This document shows, one piece after another, positions 25,824 to 34,145 of a stretch of 64,000 bases of DNA. Positions within the stretch are counted from its first letter, which is position 1. The number at the start of each line of letters is the position of its first letter. Origin of the DNA: Frigoribacterium sp. PhB116 (lineage in GTDB: Bacteria > Actinomycetota > Actinomycetes > Actinomycetales > Microbacteriaceae); contig NZ_SOBE01000006.1 in NCBI RefSeq assembly GCF_004364285.1, positions 62,001-126,000 of the forward strand, in the 5' to 3' direction. The notes beneath the pieces are model-generated. The model made no database searches. It was not told the DNA's origin and saw nothing but the letters and a program-made list of their open reading frames with translations. A program made the position numbers and the translations under genes.

Positions 25824-26330
25824 ATGACTCCCTCCGACGTGCTCATCGAGGCGTTCGACCGCCTCCCCGCCATCGCCGCCGCCGCCGCCGACGGCCTCTC
25901 GGTCGACGACCTGGCCTGGCGCCCTGACGCCGAGGCCAACACCATCGCCTGGCTGGTCTGGCACACCGCCCGCGGGCAGGACGTGCAGATCGCCGACCTC
26001 GCCGCCTCCCACCAGGTCTGGACCGCCGACGGCTGGGCCGACCGCTTCGCGCTCCCCTTCGACGACGCCGAGATGGGCTACGGCCAGTCGCCCGCGGAGG
26101 TGGGCGAGGTGCAGGCCGAGCCGCGCCTCCTCGTCGCCTACCTCGAGGCGGTCACGCTGCGCACCCGCGGCTACCTCGAGGGGCTGGACGCCGCCTCGTA
26201 CACGGACGTCGTCGACGACGCGTGGGACCCGCCCGTCACCGCCGGCTCGCGCCTCGTGAGCATCCTCGGCGACTGCACGCAGCACCTCGGCCAAGCGTCG
26301 TACGTGCGCGGGCTGCTCGACCGCCGCTAG
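25824..26330 (+). CDS. DinB/DUF664-family protein (putative thiol transferase fold)
   Basis: A 168-residue four-helix-bundle protein of the DinB superfamily, DUF664 branch. The metal site is suggested by His in WLVWHTARGQDVQIADL near residue 48 and His in DCTQHLGQASYVRGLL near residue 156. In actinobacteria, members include mycothiol- or bacillithiol-dependent transferases, but the reaction here cannot be told from sequence. A convergent hairpin separates it from the helicase gene. Confidence 0.78.
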   Translation: MTPSDVLIEAFDRLPAIAAAAADGLSVDDLAWRPDAEANTIAWLVWHTARGQDVQIADLAASHQVWTADGWADRFALPFDDAEMGYGQSPAEVGEVQAEPRLLVAYLEAVTLRTRGYLEGLDAASYTDVVDDAWDPPVTAGSRLVSILGDCTQHLGQASYVRGLLDRR

Positions 26331-26376
26331 CGCCCGCACGGCGCACGGCCGGCCGCAGCCGCGTCCCTACGCAGAA

Positions 26377-26414
26377 GCGACGAACCTCCGTGATGTTCCC
26401 CGGAGGTTCGTCGC
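26377..26414. terminator. Terminator hairpin with GACGAACCTCCG stem, copy 1
   Basis: A perfect 14-bp stem (arms 26377-26390 and 26401-26414, loop 10 nt) lies between the convergent stops at 26330 and 26465. Its stem sequence recurs at 28861-28900. Confidence 0.7.
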
Positions 26415-26464
26415 TCTCACGTCGCCCAGCGCCCGTAAGGGCCCCGAAGGAGGTGCGGTGCGGC

Positions 26465-28555
26465 CTAGACGCCGGCCAGCTGGTCGACGAGGGCGTCGCC
26501 CGAGCGGGCGTCGATCATCTCGGCCTCGATCTCGGCGCGGTCGAGCAGCTCCTCCATGCGGCGGCGACGGGGGCGCGTGATCAGCGTGACGACGGTGCCC
26601 TCCTTGCCGGCGCGGCCGGTGCGGCCCGAGCGGTGCAGGTACGTCTTGTACTCGTCGGGCATGTCGGCCTGGACGACGAGCTCGATGTCGTCGACGTGGA
26701 TGCCGCGGGCGGCGACGTCGGTCGCGACGAGCACGTTGACCTTGCCGCTGGTGAGCAGGCCGAGGTTGCGCGTACGACGGGCCTGGTTCAGGTCGCCGTG
26801 CAGGCTGGTGGCGCGGATGCCCGCGTCCTCGAGCTGGTCGGTCAGCTGCTCGGCGAACGCACGGGTGCGCGCGAAGACGAGAGTCTTGCCGGGGCCCGAC
26901 GCGAGCTGCTCGATGACGGCCGTCTTGTCGCGCTGCTCGATGACGAGCACGCGGTGGTCGATCGTCGAGCTGGCCTGGTCCTCGCCGGCGACCTCGTGCA
27001 CGGCGGGCTTCACGAGGAACTCGTCGACGAGCTTCGCCACGCCCTTGTCGAGGGTCGCGCTGAAGAGCAGCTTCTGGGCACGGTCGCCGTTCGGCTTGAC
27101 CTGGGCGGTCTCGCGGATGATGCGCTGCACCGGCTCGAGGAACCCGAGGTCGCACATGTGGTCGGCCTCGTCGAGCACCGTGATGACGACCTCGCTGAGG
27201 TCGAGTCGGCCCTGGTCGATCAGGTCCTCGATGCGGCCGGGGGTGCCGATCACGATGTCGACGCCGCGGTTCAGCGCGCCGACCTGGCGGGCCTGGGGCA
27301 CGCCTCCGTAGACCTGTGTGGTGAACAGGCCGACCGAGCGGGCGATGGGCTGCACGGTGCGGTCGATCTGCATCGCGAGCTCGCGCGTCGGGGCGAGGAT
27401 CAGCGCACGGGGACGGCGGCCCATCTTGCGGTTCTTCGCGCCGTTGTTCTCCATCAGCTTCTCGACGAGCGGGGCGCCGAAGGCGATGGTCTTGCCGGAG
27501 CCGGTGCGACCGCGGCCGAGCACGTCACGACCCGCGAGCACGTCGGGGATCGTCGCGGCCTGGATCGCGAACGGAGCGGCGGCGCCCATCGAGGCCAGCT
27601 GGCGCTCGATGTTGTCGCCGAGGCCGAGGTCGCCGAAGCTGACGCCCTCGACGTCCTGCGCCGTGAGCACCTCCGCCTGGAGCTTCTCGAGCTTGACGTC
27701 GTCCTCGGGCGAGTAGTGCGCGCCCTGGTCGCGCTTCGGGTAGAAGTCGGAGCTGGGCCCCTGGGAGCCGGTTCCGGGGCGGCGCGGAGCGCCGTCACGG
27801 CCGTGCGAGTAGGGAGCGTTGCGCTCGGCGGCGCCGGGGCCGCGGTCGCCGCGGTCGAAGCTGCGAGGGGCGCGGTCGTCGCGTCCGCCGCGGCTGTCGC
27901 GCCTGTCGCGGTCGAAGCTGCGGGGCGCGCGATCGTCGCGGCCGCCACGGGCGTCGCGGTCGTACGAGCCGCCGGAGGTGCGTCCGCCGCGCTCGGGACG
28001 GTCACCCCACGAACGGGCCGGCTGGTCGTCGCGGGGCGGGCGCCCGGCGGGCGTGTAGTTCTTGGGCGCGCGGTCGTCGCGGCGAGCGGGACGCTCGTTG
28101 CGGTCGTCGCGGCGGGCGGGACGCGCGTCGCGGTCGTACGGACGACCGCCGCGGTCGTCACGACCGCCGCTGTCGCGGGCCGGACGAGCATCGCGGTCCC
28201 AGCTGCGGGCGGGGCGTCCGTCGCGTCCGGCGCGGGCCGCCTCCTTGCCGCCGTCCCGGCCGAAGCGGGGGGCGCCTCCGTCGCGGCCGCGCTCGGCGTT
28301 GCGGGCGTCGTGGTCGCGGGGGGCGAAGCGGCTGTTCGAGGTCTTCTCGCGCGGCTCCCAGTTGGGGCGGCTGCTGCCGCTGCGGGGGGCCTCGCCGCGG
28401 CGCTCGGCGCGGGCGTCCGAGTTCCAGCGGTTCTTGCGCTCGGGGGCGCCGGCCTCGTCGGGGCGGTGGCCGCGGTGCGAGGAGCTCTTGGAGCCCGGCT
28501 TGCGGTGCGGGTCGGTGCCTCGCGAGCGTGAAGGAGTCTTGTCGTAGGGGGGCAT
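26465..28555 (-). CDS. DEAD-box RNA helicase
   Basis: A 696-residue ATP-dependent RNA helicase. The first 295 residues are a disordered Arg/Asp/Gly-rich extension with repeated RDDRAP-type units, unusually placed at the N-terminus (many relatives have it at the C-terminus). The core (about 295-695) has motif I GRTGSGKT, PTRELA, TPGR, DEAD, SAT, then domain 2 with VFARTRAF, ATDVAARGIHVDDIE and HRSGRTGRAG. It likely remodels structured RNA, for example in cold adaptation or ribosome assembly. The ATG at 28555 has GGAAAGAA upstream. Its leader, over 200 nt if TATCGT at 28779-28784 is the -10, suggests post-transcriptional control. Confidence 0.92.
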   Translation of the reverse strand: MPPYDKTPSRSRGTDPHRKPGSKSSSHRGHRPDEAGAPERKNRWNSDARAERRGEAPRSGSSRPNWEPREKTSNSRFAPRDHDARNAERGRDGGAPRFGRDGGKEAARAGRDGRPARSWDRDARPARDSGGRDDRGGRPYDRDARPARRDDRNERPARRDDRAPKNYTPAGRPPRDDQPARSWGDRPERGGRTSGGSYDRDARGGRDDRAPRSFDRDRRDSRGGRDDRAPRSFDRGDRGPGAAERNAPYSHGRDGAPRRPGTGSQGPSSDFYPKRDQGAHYSPEDDVKLEKLQAEVLTAQDVEGVSFGDLGLGDNIERQLASMGAAAPFAIQAATIPDVLAGRDVLGRGRTGSGKTIAFGAPLVEKLMENNGAKNRKMGRRPRALILAPTRELAMQIDRTVQPIARSVGLFTTQVYGGVPQARQVGALNRGVDIVIGTPGRIEDLIDQGRLDLSEVVITVLDEADHMCDLGFLEPVQRIIRETAQVKPNGDRAQKLLFSATLDKGVAKLVDEFLVKPAVHEVAGEDQASSTIDHRVLVIEQRDKTAVIEQLASGPGKTLVFARTRAFAEQLTDQLEDAGIRATSLHGDLNQARRTRNLGLLTSGKVNVLVATDVAARGIHVDDIELVVQADMPDEYKTYLHRSGRTGRAGKEGTVVTLITRPRRRRMEELLDRAEIEAEMIDARSGDALVDQLAGV

Positions 28556-28860
28556 GGTGTTCTTTCCGGGCTTGTGCGATGACGCGAAGAAATACCCGGG
28601 CAGCCATTGACCAGGACCGTTCACATACGTGAATTCATCCCGACGAGATCCGTCGTGAATCCGGCCCACAAGACGTACAAACCCTCATGTGTCCCGCTCG
28701 TCGCCTCCGGTGGTTGTCCGGGGAGCGACGCCGCAGGACGTGCGCGCCACAGGCACGCGGTCTTGAGCCGACCCACCTACGATACCCGACCCTCCCCCGG
28801 AACAGAACCCCCGCCTCCCCGGTTCGGCACCCTGCCCGCATGGCACGGTCCCGACGTGGA
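28556..28860. other. Long 5' leader region of the helicase gene
   Basis: A 305-bp stretch without a credible gene. On the minus strand a -10-like TATCGT lies at 28784-28779, giving a leader of about 215 nt. It ends in the ribosome-binding site of the helicase. Long leaders are typical of cold-regulated helicase mRNAs. Confidence 0.4.
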
Positions 28861-28900
28861 AACGACGAACCTCCGCAATGTCCTGCGGAGGTTCGTCGTT
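28861..28900. terminator. Terminator hairpin with GACGAACCTCCG stem, copy 2
   Basis: A perfect 17-bp stem (arms 28861-28877 and 28884-28900, loop 6 nt) lies 10 nt after the stop of the RND gene. The stem is nearly the same as copy 1 at 26377. Confidence 0.7.
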
Positions 28901-28909
28901 CTCGCGTCG

Positions 28910-31900
28910 CTACGCCGACGTGTCGGCCGAGGAGGCGCCCGAGACGCCCGCACGCCGGTCGGCCCGTCGCTCACGCCACCCCTCGTACAGCGAGTACAGC
29001 ACCGGCAGCACGACCAGGGTCAGCACGGTCGACGACACGAGCCCGCCGATCACGACGACGGCCAGCGGCTGCGAGATGAACCCGCCGTGGCCGGTGATGC
29101 CGAGCGCCATCGGGGTCAGGGCGAAGATCGTCGCGGTCGCCGTCATCAGGATGGGCCGCAGCCTGCGCGACGCCCCCTCGAGCAGCGCCTCGCGTACCCG
29201 CAGGCCACGGGTCCGGTACTGGTTCACGAGGTCGATCAGCACGATCGCGTTCGTGACGACGATGCCGACCAGCATCAGCACGCCGATCAGCGACGCGACG
29301 CCGAGCGGGATGCCGGAGGCGAGCTGCAGCAGGATCGCGCCGGTCGCCGCGAACGGGATCGACACCAGCAGGAGGAGCGGCTGCAGCAGGCTGCGGAACG
29401 TCGCCACCATGACGATGTACACGATCAGGATCGCGATGAGCACCGCGAGGAACAGCTGCGAGAACGCGTTCGACTGGTCGGCGACGGCGCCGCCGACGAC
29501 GGCGTCGGCCCCGGCGGGCAGGTCGAGCCCGGCGATCGCGTCGTCGACCTCGGTGCCGGCGCTCGACAGGTCGTCGCTCGACGGGGTCACGGTGACGGTG
29601 GCGCTCCGGACGGCGTCGGTCGTGGTGACCGAGGTGGGGCCGTTCGTCTGCTCGACCGTGGCGATCGAGTCGAGGCGCACGGGTCCGGTCGCGCTCGGCA
29701 GCTCGAGCGCGCGCAGCTCGTCGAGCGTCGCGGGCGGCGTCGGGTCGACCGTGTAGATGTCGACCGAGCTGTTCTCGATCTCGAGGGAGCCCACCCGGAA
29801 CGGCTGCACGGCCTGCGAGACGATGCCGCCGACGGCGACCTCGCTGAGGCCGATGTCCGCTGCCGCCTCGCGGTCGACGACGACGCCGATGACCGGCTGG
29901 GCGGCCTGCAGGTTCGACCCGGCCTCGGCCGTGCCCGGCAGGTCGCCGACGGCGGTGAGCACGGTCTCGGTCGCGGTCTGCAGGGTGTCGGGGTCGGGCG
30001 CGGTCACGTCGACGGTGATGTCGTTGCTCGTGCCGAAGCCGCTCGACGCGGTCAGCTCGATGTCGCCCGCGTCGGCGACGTCGTCGAGGCGCGAGCGCAC
30101 CTCGGCCTGCAGCGCGTCCTGGTCGGCGTCCTCGTTCGTCGTGATCGAGTAGGTGACGGTGCTGTCGCCGGTGCCGCCGAAGAAGCTGGCGATGGAGGTG
30201 CCGCTCGAGCCGATCGTGAGCTGCACCGTCTCGATGCCGTCGACGCCGTCGAGCTCCGTCTCGACCTTCGAGGCGGCGTCCGAGAGCACCTGCAGGCTGG
30301 AGGCGGGCGCCAGGGTCTGCGTGACGGTGAACGTGTTCTGCCCGCTCGCCCCGAGGAAGTTCGTCTTCATCAGCGGGATGGCCGCAGCCGTGCCGCCGAG
30401 CACCAGGACAGCGACGAGCAGGGTCACGACCGGGTGGCGGAGCGTGCCGCGCAGCACCGGCACGTAGACGCGGCGCAGCCGGTCGAGCGGCGCCGGGTCG
30501 GTCGGGTCGGAGGCGGCGGTCGTGAGGCGCTCCTGCGCCTGCTCGCCCGCAGCACCCGGCGCGTGCTTGTGCACCTTCGGCGCCCGCAGGAACCAGTACG
30601 CGAGCACCGGCACGATCGTCAGCGAGACGAACAGCGACGCGAGCAGCGCGATGGTCACCGTCAGCGCGAAGGGCCGGAACAGCTCGCCGGTGATGTTGCC
30701 GACGAAGGCGAGCGGCAGGAACACGACGACGGTCGTGACGGTCGACGCCGTGACGGCGCCCGCGACCTCGCGGACGGCGGTGGTGATCGACGCGACGCGG
30801 CCGTCGCCTCCTGCGAGGTGCCTCTTGATGTTCTCGATGACGACGATGGAGTCGTCGACCACGCGCCCGATGGCGATGGTGAGCGCACCCAGCGTCAGGA
30901 TGTTGAGCGTGTAGCCGGCGGCCTGCAGGCCGATGAAGGTGATGAGCACGCTCGTCGGGATGCTGATCGCGGTGACGATCGTCGAGCGCACCGACAGCAG
31001 GAACACGAGGATGACGATCACCGCGAAGACGAGCCCGAGCAGCCCCTCCTCCGCCAGCGCGTCGATCGACTGCTGGATGAACGGCGCCTGGTCGAAGACG
31101 ATCGAGAGGTCGACGTCCGAGCCGAGGTCGGAGGCGAGCGACGGCAGGGCATCTTGCACGGTGGTCGACACGTCGACCGTGTTGGCGTCGAGCGTCTTGG
31201 TGACCGCGATCGTGAGGGCGTCCTGGCCGTCGACACGGCTGATCGAGGTGACGGGCGCGCCGCTGAGGGCCACGTCGGCGACGTCGTCGATCGTGACCGC
31301 CGAGGTGCCGCCGAGCAGCGGCAGGGCCGCGACCTCGTCGGTGCTCGTGAGGCGCTGGCCGGCCTGGATCGAGAGGGTCTGGCCGTTCTCGGTCAGCGTG
31401 CCGCCGGGGATGAGGGTGCCGTTCGCGTCGAGGGCGTCCTGGAACGCCTGCGTGGTGAGGCCCGCCGCGGCGAGCGCCGTGCTGTCGGGCGTGATGACGA
31501 CGCGCTGGCCGGCGTCGCCGTAGATCGAGGCCTCGCGCACGCCGTCGAGCTTCTGCAGGTCGGGCACGGTCGTGTTCGTGAGCCGGTCGACGAGCGCCTG
31601 GGTGTCGTCAGCCGAGTAGCCGGTGACCGCGATCTGGACGATGGGCAGGTCGTCGAGGCTGCCGGTGACCACCTGGGTGTCGACGCTGTCGGGCAGCGTC
31701 AGCCGGTTGATCGCCGACTGGATCTTCTGCTCGGCCGCGCCGAGGTCGGTGCCGTAGGTGAACTCGGCCGAGACCGTGCTCTGCGACGTGCTCGACGTCG
31801 CGGTGGTGCCCTCGAGCCCGGGGATGATCTGCACCGCCTGCTCGATCGGCGTCGAGACGTCGTCGTTGACCACCTCGGGCGTCGCGCCGGGGTACGAGCT

Positions 31901-32047
31901 GACGATCGCGATCTGCGGGAACTGCACGTTGGGCGCGAGCTCTTGCTTGAGCGACGTCAGCGCGATGCCGCCGAAGACGGCGACGACGATGGTGACGAGG
32001 GCGATCAGCGCGCGGTTGCGCAGGCTGAAGACGGACAGAAGATGCAC
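28910..32047 (-). CDS. RND-superfamily efflux permease (AcrB/SwrC-like)
   Basis: A 1045-residue polytopic protein with the HAE1-type layout: a first helix at residues 8-30 followed by a large extracellular loop, a helix cluster including GRVVDDSIVVIENIKRHL (the proton-relay Asp-Asp pair), then a second loop and helix cluster ending near EGWRERR. N-terminal APNVQFPQIAIVSSYPGATP is the porter-domain signature. It exports lipophilic or surfactant-like compounds with proton counterflow. Neither a periplasmic adaptor nor an outer membrane channel lies nearby, as expected in a monoderm. The start is a GTG at 32047 with CCGGAG upstream; the longer frame to 32221 is unlikely. A GACAAT -10-like hexamer lies at 32115-32120. 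Confidence 0.88.
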   Translation of the reverse strand: MHLLSVFSLRNRALIALVTIVVAVFGGIALTSLKQELAPNVQFPQIAIVSSYPGATPEVVNDDVSTPIEQAVQIIPGLEGTTATSSTSQSTVSAEFTYGTDLGAAEQKIQSAINRLTLPDSVDTQVVTGSLDDLPIVQIAVTGYSADDTQALVDRLTNTTVPDLQKLDGVREASIYGDAGQRVVITPDSTALAAAGLTTQAFQDALDANGTLIPGGTLTENGQTLSIQAGQRLTSTDEVAALPLLGGTSAVTIDDVADVALSGAPVTSISRVDGQDALTIAVTKTLDANTVDVSTTVQDALPSLASDLGSDVDLSIVFDQAPFIQQSIDALAEEGLLGLVFAVIVILVFLLSVRSTIVTAISIPTSVLITFIGLQAAGYTLNILTLGALTIAIGRVVDDSIVVIENIKRHLAGGDGRVASITTAVREVAGAVTASTVTTVVVFLPLAFVGNITGELFRPFALTVTIALLASLFVSLTIVPVLAYWFLRAPKVHKHAPGAAGEQAQERLTTAASDPTDPAPLDRLRRVYVPVLRGTLRHPVVTLLVAVLVLGGTAAAIPLMKTNFLGASGQNTFTVTQTLAPASSLQVLSDAASKVETELDGVDGIETVQLTIGSSGTSIASFFGGTGDSTVTYSITTNEDADQDALQAEVRSRLDDVADAGDIELTASSGFGTSNDITVDVTAPDPDTLQTATETVLTAVGDLPGTAEAGSNLQAAQPVIGVVVDREAAADIGLSEVAVGGIVSQAVQPFRVGSLEIENSSVDIYTVDPTPPATLDELRALELPSATGPVRLDSIATVEQTNGPTSVTTTDAVRSATVTVTPSSDDLSSAGTEVDDAIAGLDLPAGADAVVGGAVADQSNAFSQLFLAVLIAILIVYIVMVATFRSLLQPLLLLVSIPFAATGAILLQLASGIPLGVASLIGVLMLVGIVVTNAIVLIDLVNQYRTRGLRVREALLEGASRRLRPILMTATATIFALTPMALGITGHGGFISQPLAVVVIGGLVSSTVLTLVVLPVLYSLYEGWRERRADRRAGVSGASSADTSA

Positions 32048-32299
32048 GAGGCTCCGGTGGTGAGAGGGAGGGGACGACGAAGGAGGCGACGGTGACGACG
32101 TGCACCGCGCCTCCATTGTCACCAGCCTCTCTGGGAACTGGCGGCGCTTTCTCACACGCTGTGCAGAGGTGGTGCGGTCGACACAATGGTGGAGGAGCCG
32201 ATAGCCTGCTCGGCTGCCCACTTCGCGGCGGCACCTGCACGCTCAGCCGGACGACCGCGTCGCACCGCCGAGACCGCCACCCCCACAGAGAGACCTCCC
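32048..32299. other. 252-bp divergent promoter region
   Basis: This region separates the RND permease and the ABC-F gene. The minus strand has GACAAT at 32120-32115 as a -10-like element. The plus strand has a TAGCCT near 32202 that could serve the ABC-F gene, with a leader of about 90 nt. Confidence 0.4.
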
Positions 32300-33988
32300 A
32301 TGGGCTACATCGACGTCAACCGCGTGTCCTACGCACTCGCCGACGGCAGGCCGCTGCTCGACGAGGTGTCGTTCCGCGTCGGCGAGGGCCAGAACGCGGT
32401 GCTGATCGGGGCGAACGGGGTCGGCAAGTCGACCCTGCTGCGGATGGTCCGGGGTGAGCTCCGGGCCGACGAGGGCGCGATCAGCATCGACGGCGGCCTC
32501 GGGGTGATGGACCAGTTCGTCGGCCACGTCCGCGACGACAGCACCGTGCACGACCTCCTCGTCGGCATCGCGCCGCCTGCCGTCCGCGACGCCGCGCGCG
32601 CCCTCGACGCGGCCGAGCTCGCCCTGGTCGAGCACGACGTCACCGAGACGCAGATGGCGTACGCCACGGCGCTCTCCGACTACGCGGACGCCGGGGGCTA
32701 CGACGTCGAGACCCTCTGGGACACCTGCACCACCGCCTCCCTCGGCGTGCCCTGGGAGCGCGCTCGCTGGCGGCAGGTGTCGACGCTCAGCGGCGGCGAG
32801 CAGAAGCGGCTCGTGCTCGAGGCGCTGCTCCGCGGGCCAGAGCAGGTGCTGCTGCTCGACGAGCCCGACAACTACCTCGACGTCCCCGGCAAGCGCTGGC
32901 TCGAGGAGGCGCTGGTGGCGACCCCCAAGACCGTCCTGCTGGTCAGCCACGACCGCGAGCTGCTCGGCCGTGTCGCCGACCGCGTCGTCACGATCGAGAC
33001 CGGGGCGGCCGGCAACACCGCCTGGACCCACGGCGGCTCGTTCCGCACCTACCACCAGGCCCGGGCCGACCGGATGGACCGCCTCGACGAGCTCCGCCGC
33101 CGGTGGGACGAGCAGCACGAGAAGCTCCTGACCCTGGTGCGGAACCTCAAGGTCAAGGCGACCGCGATGGACAGCATGGCGTCGCGGTACCAGGCGGCCC
33201 TGACGCGTCTGCACAAGTTCGAGCTCGCCGGCCCTCCCCAGGAGCGCCCGCCCGAGCAGGACCTCAAGATGCGCCTGACCGGCTCGCGCACCGGCAAGCG
33301 GGTGGTGGTCTGCGAGCAGCTCGAGCTGACCGGGCTGATGGCGCCGTTCGACGCCGAGCTGTGGTTCGGCGAGCGGATCGCCGTGCTCGGCTCGAACGGG
33401 TCGGGCAAGTCGCACTTCCTCAGGCTGCTGGCGCGCGGAGGCACAGATCCCGACCCGCGCGACGGCCACGTGACGACCGTGGGCGGCACTCTCGCCCCCG
33501 TGCCGCACACCGGCCGGGCCGTCCTCGGCGCCCGCGTCGTGCCGGGCTGGTTCGCGCAGGCGCACGAGCACCCGGCGATGATCGGGCGCACCCTGCTCGA
33601 GATCGTGCACGAAGGCGACGACGAGCGTCGGGGCCTCGGTCGCGAAGCCGCCAGCCGCGCCCTCGACCGCTACGGGCTGGTGGGGTCGGCCGAGCAGGTC
33701 TTCGAGTCGCTCAGCGGCGGGCAGCAGGCCCGGCTCCAGATCCTGCTGCTCGAGCTGAGCGGCGCGACCCTCCTGCTGCTCGACGAGCCCACGGACAACC
33801 TCGACATCGTCTCGGCCGAGGCACTCGAGGAGGCGCTCGACCGGTTCGAGGGGACGGTCATGGCCGTCACCCACGACCGGTGGTTCGCCCGCTCGTTCGA
33901 CCGGTTCCTCGTGTTCGGCAGCGACGGCGACGTCTACGAGGCGCCCGGCCCGGTCTGGGACGAGAAGCGGGTGCAGCGGGCCCGCTGA
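32300..33988 (+). CDS. ABC-F family ATPase
   Basis: A 562-residue soluble protein with two ATP-binding cassettes and no membrane domain. Cassette 1 has GANGVGKST, LSGGEQKR and LLLDEPDNYLD; cassette 2 has GSNGSGKSH, LSGGQQAR and LLLDEPTDNLD. The interdomain linker at residues about 245-330 is helical and charged (DRMDRLDELRRRWDEQHEKL), as in ribosome-binding ABC-F proteins. It may be a translation factor or give resistance to ribosome-targeting antibiotics; sequence alone does not decide. The ATG at 32300 begins at conserved sequence. Confidence 0.9.
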   Translation: MGYIDVNRVSYALADGRPLLDEVSFRVGEGQNAVLIGANGVGKSTLLRMVRGELRADEGAISIDGGLGVMDQFVGHVRDDSTVHDLLVGIAPPAVRDAARALDAAELALVEHDVTETQMAYATALSDYADAGGYDVETLWDTCTTASLGVPWERARWRQVSTLSGGEQKRLVLEALLRGPEQVLLLDEPDNYLDVPGKRWLEEALVATPKTVLLVSHDRELLGRVADRVVTIETGAAGNTAWTHGGSFRTYHQARADRMDRLDELRRRWDEQHEKLLTLVRNLKVKATAMDSMASRYQAALTRLHKFELAGPPQERPPEQDLKMRLTGSRTGKRVVVCEQLELTGLMAPFDAELWFGERIAVLGSNGSGKSHFLRLLARGGTDPDPRDGHVTTVGGTLAPVPHTGRAVLGARVVPGWFAQAHEHPAMIGRTLLEIVHEGDDERRGLGREAASRALDRYGLVGSAEQVFESLSGGQQARLQILLLELSGATLLLLDEPTDNLDIVSAEALEEALDRFEGTVMAVTHDRWFARSFDRFLVFGSDGDVYEAPGPVWDEKRVQRAR

Positions 33989-34016
33989 GCGGGCCCCGCT
34001 GGCCGACGGACGAGCT

Positions 34017-34076
34017 ACACCCCTGAACCCGCACTACACCCGCTGATTCGGGGGTGCAGTGCAGGATCAGGGGTGT
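34017..34076. terminator. Terminator hairpin between ABC-F and MocR genes
   Basis: The outer 10-bp arms (34017-34026 and 34067-34076) are perfect inverted repeats. Inner pairing around GCACTACACCC and GGGGTGCAGTGC extends the structure. It lies between convergent stops at 33988 and 34146. Confidence 0.55.
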
Positions 34077-34145
34077 GACGCGCCGCCGCGCAGCCGCCGC
34101 AGCCGCCGCGGCGGCCCCGCAGCCGCCGCTCGTCGACGCGACGGG

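Noticed and set aside
28607-32095. A 1162-codon plus-strand frame opposite the RND gene
   Set aside because: Its translation is Arg/Asp/Gly-rich with no domain. It mirrors third-codon G+C bias of the real minus-strand gene.
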